NCBI RefSeq assembly: GCF_029369745.1
Contig: NZ_CP120210.1
Location: 1,054,001 to 1,118,000 of the forward strand
Direction of reading: 5' to 3'
Source: Amycolatopsis sp. QT-25
Lineage (GTDB): Bacteria > Actinomycetota > Actinomycetes > Mycobacteriales > Pseudonocardiaceae
DNA length: 64,000 nt
How positions within the stretch are numbered: the stretch's first letter is position 1; each line of letters begins with the position of its first letter. The position numbers and the translations under genes are program-made. The notes beneath the pieces were generated by a model. The model searched no databases, was not told the DNA's origin, and worked only from the letters and a program-made list of their open reading frames with translations. Of the stretch, positions 59,861 through 64,000 are shown one piece after another.

Positions 59861-60859
59861 ATGAAGATCGGGATCATCGTCGGGGTGCTGATCACCGCGG
59901 TCTTCGCCGCGGTGATGACCACGAGCAAGGTCACCGAAGTGGTGACCGACCACATGGAGGCCCAGGCGGGCGGCGTCGTCAAGACCTCCTGCGACGCGTC
60001 GATCGGGCCGACCCTGCCCGGGCAGGTCGATCGCGGTTCTTCGGACGTGAACAAACTCGACGAAGAGCAGAAGGGGATCGTCGCGCTGATCATCTCGATC
60101 GGCAAGCAGCGGACGCTGTCCCCGCGGGCGTGGCAGGTGGCGATCCAGGCCGGGATGACCGAGTCCAAGCTGCGCAACCTGACCTACGGCGACCGCGACT
60201 CGCTCGGCATCTTCCAGATGCGGCCGTCGATGGGCTGGGGCACCGTCGCGCAGGTCACCGATCCGCCGTATCAGGTCAACAAGTTCTACGACGTGCTGCT
60301 CGCGGTGCCGGACTGGGAGAACATGCGGCCCGGTGACGCCGCGCAGCGGGTGGAGCGGTCCGGCTTCCCCGACCGGTACCACAACTGGGAGCCGATGGCG
60401 GCCCTTCTCGTGCAGGACGAGGGCCAGATCGTCGACGTCGTCGGCTGCGGTTCGAGCGTCGGCAGCGTGGTGCCGCCGAGCCAGGCCGCCGCGCAGGCCA
60501 TCAAGTTCGCGCTCGCCGAGCAGGGCAAGCCGTACGTCTGGGGCGCCACCGGGCCGAACAGCTACGACTGTTCCGGGCTGATGCTGCGGGCCTACGAATC
60601 CGCCGGGATCATCCTGCCGCGGGTCTCACGGGATCAGTACAAGGCGGGCGCGATGCTGCCGGTCCGTGAGGCGCAGCCGGGGGACCTGCTGTTCCTCGCC
60701 ACCGTGCCGTCGAATCCGGCGACCATCCACCACGTGATGATGTACCTGGGCGAGGGCAAGATCGTCGAGGCGCAGCAGACCGGGGTGCCGGTGCACATCC
60801 GGGACTTCTCCTTCGACGAGGCCGAAGTGGTCGCGCAGGCGGTCCGTCCTGGCGTTTAG
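59861..60859 (+). CDS. Bifunctional transglycosylase / NlpC-P60 wall hydrolase
   Basis: A 332-residue membrane-anchored protein with an N-terminal helix (IGIIVGVLITAVFAAVMTTS). Residues 85-185 look like a lytic transglycosylase (AIQAGMTESKLRN with Glu101, then DSLGIFQMRPSMGWG). Residues 205-332 form an NlpC/P60 peptidase with Cys237 (SYDCSGLMLRAYESAG) and His291 (TIHHVMMYLGEG). This is the architecture of TcpG/VirB1-type hydrolases that open the wall for a secretion channel in Gram-positive conjugation. Last clearly T4SS-type gene of the operon. Confidence 0.87.
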   Translation: MKIGIIVGVLITAVFAAVMTTSKVTEVVTDHMEAQAGGVVKTSCDASIGPTLPGQVDRGSSDVNKLDEEQKGIVALIISIGKQRTLSPRAWQVAIQAGMTESKLRNLTYGDRDSLGIFQMRPSMGWGTVAQVTDPPYQVNKFYDVLLAVPDWENMRPGDAAQRVERSGFPDRYHNWEPMAALLVQDEGQIVDVVGCGSSVGSVVPPSQAAAQAIKFALAEQGKPYVWGATGPNSYDCSGLMLRAYESAGIILPRVSRDQYKAGAMLPVREAQPGDLLFLATVPSNPATIHHVMMYLGEGKIVEAQQTGVPVHIRDFSFDEAEVVAQAVRPGV

Positions 60860-60871
60860 CATGGTGGACGC

Positions 60872-62077
60872 GTGGTATCGCGATCGCGGGACCATCGGAT
60901 CCACCCGAAGTGGCGGCCTGTCCACCGGCAAGCGGCCGCACACTGGCAGAGGATGAAGCACGTGGCACGGAAATTCGGAAGGCGAGGCAAGCCCGCGGCG
61001 GCCAACGGCCCGGAGGTCGATCCCCGCGATCTTTTCGGTACCGCACAACCCGCCAGGCACGCGGCCCGGCCGGCGTCGAGCACGCCGCTGGCCGACCAGC
61101 TGAACCAGGGCTGGCCGGGTGTCGACTCCGGTTACGTCGTGTTGCCGCGTTCGCTGGCCGAGGGGATGTCACTGCCCTGGCAGCAGCAGATGGCCGCCCT
61201 GCTGGCCCAGTTCCATCACGAGAACGCGCGCCTGTCCTGGCCGATCTACCGCGTCGTCCCGTCGCGCTACGAAAAGCTCGTCGACCTCGACGAGGAACAG
61301 TTGGCGGAGGCCGGCTACCTGGTCGAGATGGACACCGAAGGCGAGATGATCTACCGCGAGCGCAGCGGCCGGAAGGTCGAAGACCCGGCGAACACCACGG
61401 TGCTCGTCTCGTGCCTCGACCCGATCCCGAAGCCCGCGCAACGTCAGGCGCCCCCGCCGCCTTCGCAGGCCGCGCCGCCCGCGACCGGGCAGCCACCGCG
61501 CGCCCCGGCGCCGATGAACATCGGACCCGCACCGGTGTGGCGCACGGTCGCCCCGTCCGTGCCGCCCGCCCCTCCTGCTCCTCCGGCCGGTGGGCCGGTG
61601 CCGCCCGCTCCGCCCGTTTCGTCCGGTGGGGCGCCGTTGGCGGGTGGCCAGGCGGCCCCTCCGGCCCAGCCCTCGCCTGCCGGGCCTCCCGCTTTGCCTC
61701 AGCCCACCCGGACGCAGCCCCCGGCGACGAACCAGACGTCCGCGCCCTCGCCTCCGCCGACGACCGCGCCTCCGGCCACACCGGAAGCGCAGCCCGCCGC
61801 GCCTTCCCCAGCCGAACCGGAGCCGCCGGTCACGACCCCGCCGTCGTCCGCGATCGCTCCTCCTCTGCCGCAACCGGCGTCACCCGCTTCGCCGCCGCAG
61901 GGCGTCCCTGTCGCGCCGGACCCCGCGACCCCGCCGCGTGGCATCCCGATGAACCGCGGCTGGTTCGACGAGCTCGCCGAGAACGTGCCGGAAAGCTCGA
62001 AGGTGGACCAGCTCGAGAACACCGAGTTCGGTCCGACCGGTGACCCGACGGAGATCCCGTACCGCTATCGCAAGTGA
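60872..62077 (+). CDS. Hypothetical proline-rich protein of the T4SS-like operon
   Basis: Not recognised. A 401-residue protein with a basic start, a folded-looking middle (NQGWPGVDSGYVVLPRSLAE, LPWQQQMAALLAQFHHENAR, YEKLVDLDEEQLAEAGYLVE) and about 180 residues of Pro/Ala-rich disorder. No membrane helix. GTG 60872 is 12 nt after the hydrolase stop and 10 nt after a TAGCAT element; GTG 60962 with AGAGGA upstream is an alternative. Cytoplasmic; could be a substrate or adaptor of the system, which is a guess. Confidence 0.7.
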   Translation: MVSRSRDHRIHPKWRPVHRQAAAHWQRMKHVARKFGRRGKPAAANGPEVDPRDLFGTAQPARHAARPASSTPLADQLNQGWPGVDSGYVVLPRSLAEGMSLPWQQQMAALLAQFHHENARLSWPIYRVVPSRYEKLVDLDEEQLAEAGYLVEMDTEGEMIYRERSGRKVEDPANTTVLVSCLDPIPKPAQRQAPPPPSQAAPPATGQPPRAPAPMNIGPAPVWRTVAPSVPPAPPAPPAGGPVPPAPPVSSGGAPLAGGQAAPPAQPSPAGPPALPQPTRTQPPATNQTSAPSPPPTTAPPATPEAQPAAPSPAEPEPPVTTPPSSAIAPPLPQPASPASPPQGVPVAPDPATPPRGIPMNRGWFDELAENVPESSKVDQLENTEFGPTGDPTEIPYRYRK

Positions 62078-62111
62078 TGACAGGACGTCCGGGTGCTGTC
62101 AGGCTGGACGT

Positions 62112-62309
62112 ATGTCGAGCGACCCGAACCCGGATCAAGGCTGGTACTTCAACACCAAGACGAATCAGGTCGAGCACCTGGAACGAGGCCGGAGCGTCGA
62201 TCTCCTGGGCCCGTACCCGGACGAGGCGACGGCCCGGCGCGCCCTGGACATCGCCAGGGAACGCACGCGGCAGGCCGACGCCGAAGACGCCGAATGGAAC
62301 GCTGACTGA
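62112..62309 (+). CDS. Small SPOR-like conserved protein
   Basis: A 65-residue protein, PNPDQGWYFNTKTNQVEHLE then DLLGPYPDEATARRALDIAR. It belongs to a family of small actinobacterial proteins with a WYFNTxTxxVE start and GPY-EEA-AL-A helix, often labelled SPOR-like. ATG 62112 has a weak ribosome site. Function unknown; it is common outside T4SS contexts, so its adjacency may be incidental. Confidence 0.75.
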   Translation: MSSDPNPDQGWYFNTKTNQVEHLERGRSVDLLGPYPDEATARRALDIARERTRQADAEDAEWNAD

Positions 62310-62328
62310 TCCACGTGAGTGGGCCCGT

Positions 62329-62371
62329 GAAGGCCCCCTTCCTTGCGCCAGGCGCAAGGAAGGGGGCCTTC
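62329..62371. terminator. Perfect 21-bp inverted repeat (GAAGG family)
   Basis: Arms 62329-62349 and 62351-62371 around one base; core GAAGGCCCCCTTCCTTGCGC. Just after the small SPOR-like gene and before the converging ATPase gene, so a likely terminator for the operon. Core shared with 17316-17378. Confidence 0.87.
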
Positions 62372-62439
62372 AGGTACCTCGGGCGGCAAGAAACCGGCGG
62401 CATGATCACGATCAACGGAGGGTCGGGAACACTCAAGCG

Positions 62440-62484
62440 ACAGCAAGGTCCCTTGCTCCCTTTCCGGCTGAATCGGCAGGTCAG
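62440..62484. repeat. AGCAA(A)GGTCCCTTGCT element at the ATPase 3' end
   Basis: A variant copy (ACAGCAAGGTCCCTTGCTCC, one A shorter), with the trailing GGCAGGTCAG reaching the stop codon of the minus-strand ATPase gene, as in the copy at sfnG. Confidence 0.75.
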
Positions 62485-63446
62485 GCGTCTTGCCGCGCCA
62501 AAGCCGGGCCCAGCACGAACTCCGGGTCCACCTGGGCCGTGAGGTCCTCGCCGGCCCGACCGCTGCCCCACGCCCGCGCGTTGCGAAGGTGGAACTCGAC
62601 GCCTTGCCGCTGGTAGCGCGCCCAGTCGCGCTGCTCGCCGTCGACGGTCGCGAGCATCGAGTCCAGCGTCGCGAGGTTGTGCGGCTCGAGTTCGCCGATG
62701 GGGCGCGCGCGGCCGCGTTCGGCGGCGCGGACATGCCGCGAGTTCTCCATCCAGCCCAGCAGGGCGTCGCCGACCTCTTCGCGCAGGAATTCGATGTCCT
62801 CGTCCTCGGTGACCTTGTTGCCCACGACGACCAGCCGTACGCCGAAGTCGCGCGCGTAGTCGGCGTACTGCCGGTACACGCCGACGCTGCGGACGGTCGG
62901 TTCGCACACCAGGAACGTCACGTCGAATCGCGTGAACAGGCCGGACGCGAACGCGTCGGCGCCGGCGGTCATGTCCATGACCACGTATTCGCCCGCGTCG
63001 TCGATCAGGTGGTTCAGCAGCAGTTCCGCCGCGCCGACCTTCGAGTGGTAGCAAGCGACACCGAGGTCGTCTTCGTCGAACTGCCCGGTGACGCCGAGCC
63101 GCACGCCGCCGAACTCGCGGAAGCACGCCTGGAAGATCGGGTTGTCCTCGAACGGCCGGACCAGCCGCGACCCGCGCCCCGGCGGGGTCGTCTTGATCAT
63201 CGAGGCCGCGTCGGCGATCCGCGGATTGTCGCCGCGCAGGTATTCCTTGATCAGGCCCATGTTGTCGCCCAGCGTCGGCCACGCGATGGCCTCTTCCTCG
63301 CTCGCGCCGAGCGCGACGGCGAGGTGCTGGTTGATGTCCGCGTCGATCGCCATCACGGGTTTCCCGCCGCCGGCCAGGTACGCGGTGAACAGCGACGCCA
63401 GCGTGGTCTTCCCGCTGCCGCCCTTCCCGACGAACGCGATCTTCAC
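62481..63446 (-). CDS. MinD/CooC-like P-loop ATPase
   Basis: A 321-residue deviant-Walker ATPase opening MKIAFVGKGGSGKTTLASLF, with the P-loop at residues 7-14. Switch-like DADINQHLAVALGASEE and YVVMDMTAGADAFASGLFTR (Walker B, with MTAG) follow, as does VVGNKVTEDEDIEFLREEVG. It is closest in pattern to the CooC/ArsA-type branch that inserts metals or positions complexes. GTG 63446 follows AAGGG; a frame to 63578 runs into the divergent RNB promoter. Whether it serves the convergent T4SS-like operon is unknown. Confidence 0.8.
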   Translation of the reverse strand: MKIAFVGKGGSGKTTLASLFTAYLAGGGKPVMAIDADINQHLAVALGASEEEAIAWPTLGDNMGLIKEYLRGDNPRIADAASMIKTTPPGRGSRLVRPFEDNPIFQACFREFGGVRLGVTGQFDEDDLGVACYHSKVGAAELLLNHLIDDAGEYVVMDMTAGADAFASGLFTRFDVTFLVCEPTVRSVGVYRQYADYARDFGVRLVVVGNKVTEDEDIEFLREEVGDALLGWMENSRHVRAAERGRARPIGELEPHNLATLDSMLATVDGEQRDWARYQRQGVEFHLRNARAWGSGRAGEDLTAQVDPEFVLGPALARQDA

Positions 63447-63568
63447 GCCACAGCCCTTCCTGTCGTCTTGAAAAAGGTATCGGTTTTCATTTCGGCTCGT
63501 AACGTACACCCGACCGGCTCGCACCCGAACGGGCGATCGACCGCGCCGGATCGGGATAGGGTTGGGTG

Positions 63569-64000
63569 GTGCCTCCACTCGTGATCAGGACACACGCGGC
63601 AGGAGGGGACTTCGGTCACCTTCGAGCCGAGTTCGCGCTGCCGGAGTCGTTCGGGCCCGACGTGCTCGCCGAGGCGGAGGCGGCGGTCGTCGATCCGCTC
63701 GAGTCGGCGGGGGAACGCGAGGACGCCACCGGTCTGCCCTTCGTCACCATCGATCCACCCGGTGCCAAGGACCTCGACCAGGCGGTGCTGATCGAGCGCG
63801 TCGAGGGCGGCGGGTTCCGCGTCCACTACGCGATCGCCGATCTGGCCGCGTTCATCCCGCCGGGTGGCGCGCTCGACAAGGAGGCGCGCCGCCGGGGGCA
63901 GACGCTCTACCTGCCCGACGGGAACGTCCCGCTGCACCCGCCGGTGCTGTCCGAGGGCGCGGCGAGCCTGCTGCCGTGGGAGACCCGGCCCGCGGTGTTG
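63569..64000 (+). CDS. RNB-domain (RNase II/R-like) ribonuclease, 3' end outside window
   Basis: Partial: 144 residues visible and the frame is open at the window end. It opens PPLVIRTHAAGGDFGHLRAE and enters the RNB catalytic domain with LPFVTIDPPGAKDLDQAVLI, then RVHYAIADLAAFIPPGGALD and GQTLYLPDGNVPLHPPVLSE. The DLDQA motif carries the metal-binding aspartates in the form usual for actinobacterial members. GTG 63569 is 6 nt downstream of TAGGGT (63557-63562), so translation is probably leaderless. Divergent from the ATPase gene. It degrades RNA from the 3' end. Confidence 0.9.
   Translation, partial: MPPLVIRTHAAGGDFGHLRAEFALPESFGPDVLAEAEAAVVDPLESAGEREDATGLPFVTIDPPGAKDLDQAVLIERVEGGGFRVHYAIADLAAFIPPGGALDKEARRRGQTLYLPDGNVPLHPPVLSEGAASLLPWETRPAVL

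Noticed and set aside
53365..62309. Integrative conjugative element
   Set aside because: No relaxase, coupling protein, integrase, tRNA or direct repeat att sites are visible, and composition does not differ from the flanks.

Overview
The window is high-GC actinobacterial chromosome, most likely from the Pseudonocardiales and probably Amycolatopsis or a close relative. The evidence is strong G/C third-position bias, many GTG/TTG starts, ATGA/GTGA-coupled operons, leaderless promoters, an actinobacterial AdnAB helicase-nuclease, and gene blocks whose order I recall from mycobacteria: adnA-adnB-K+ channel and nudC; MoxR-DUF58-SpoIIM-RDD; cobD-SURF1-ptpA-Nif3-zinc ribbon-RNase H/CobC. The genus is an inference.

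Layout. 0-6 kb: adnA (5' end outside) and adnB, DNA end resection. 6-9.6 kb: DoxX protein, RCK potassium channel with a micro-ORF leader, small membrane protein, membrane-anchored zinc peptidase. 9.8-17.3 kb: envelope cluster of multi-TM protein, DUF4129, DUF4350, MoxR ATPase and DUF58, then SpoIIM and RDD proteins. 17.5-18.7 kb: an IS30-family element with a 3-bp target duplication, inserted in a dispersed hairpin repeat. 18.8-27.5 kb: second zinc peptidase, two tandem DUF2207 proteins, an M16 protease pair and nudC. 28-34.9 kb: a sugar operon (ROK regulator, ABC binding protein, two permeases, GH4 phospho-glycosidase, BadF-type kinase). 34.9-38.5 kb: ArsR/SRPBCC pair and a gluconate module (gntP, gntK, GntR-type regulator) with visible operators. 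38.6-44.7 kb: cobalamin and housekeeping block. 44.8-48 kb: GT-C membrane glycosyltransferase and an sfnG monooxygenase. 48.6-49.05 kb: RNase P RNA. 49.2-51.9 kb: YbaB-like, EspC-like and WXG-type genes that look like type VII secretion cargo. 52-52.9 kb: SCO6745-family protein. 53.4-62.1 kb: a chromosomal type IV secretion-like operon. The right end holds a MinD/CooC-like ATPase and the start of an RNB-domain ribonuclease that runs out of the window.

The strongest candidate for an under-described system is the 53.4-62.1 kb operon. It has a two-helix small membrane protein, a second small membrane protein, a VirB4-like ATPase, a VirB6-like multi-TM protein, a VirB8-like protein and a bifunctional transglycosylase/NlpC-P60 wall hydrolase, followed by a proline-rich protein. 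No relaxase, coupling protein, integrase or att site is visible. It resembles the Tcp conjugation core of Gram-positive plasmids without its DNA-processing half.

Intergenic regions carry at least five dispersed repeat families, mostly perfect hairpins at 3' ends of genes. Several start codons lie 6-8 nt downstream of a TANNNT -10 element, which indicates leaderless transcription. No tRNA, CRISPR array, phage or integron was found.
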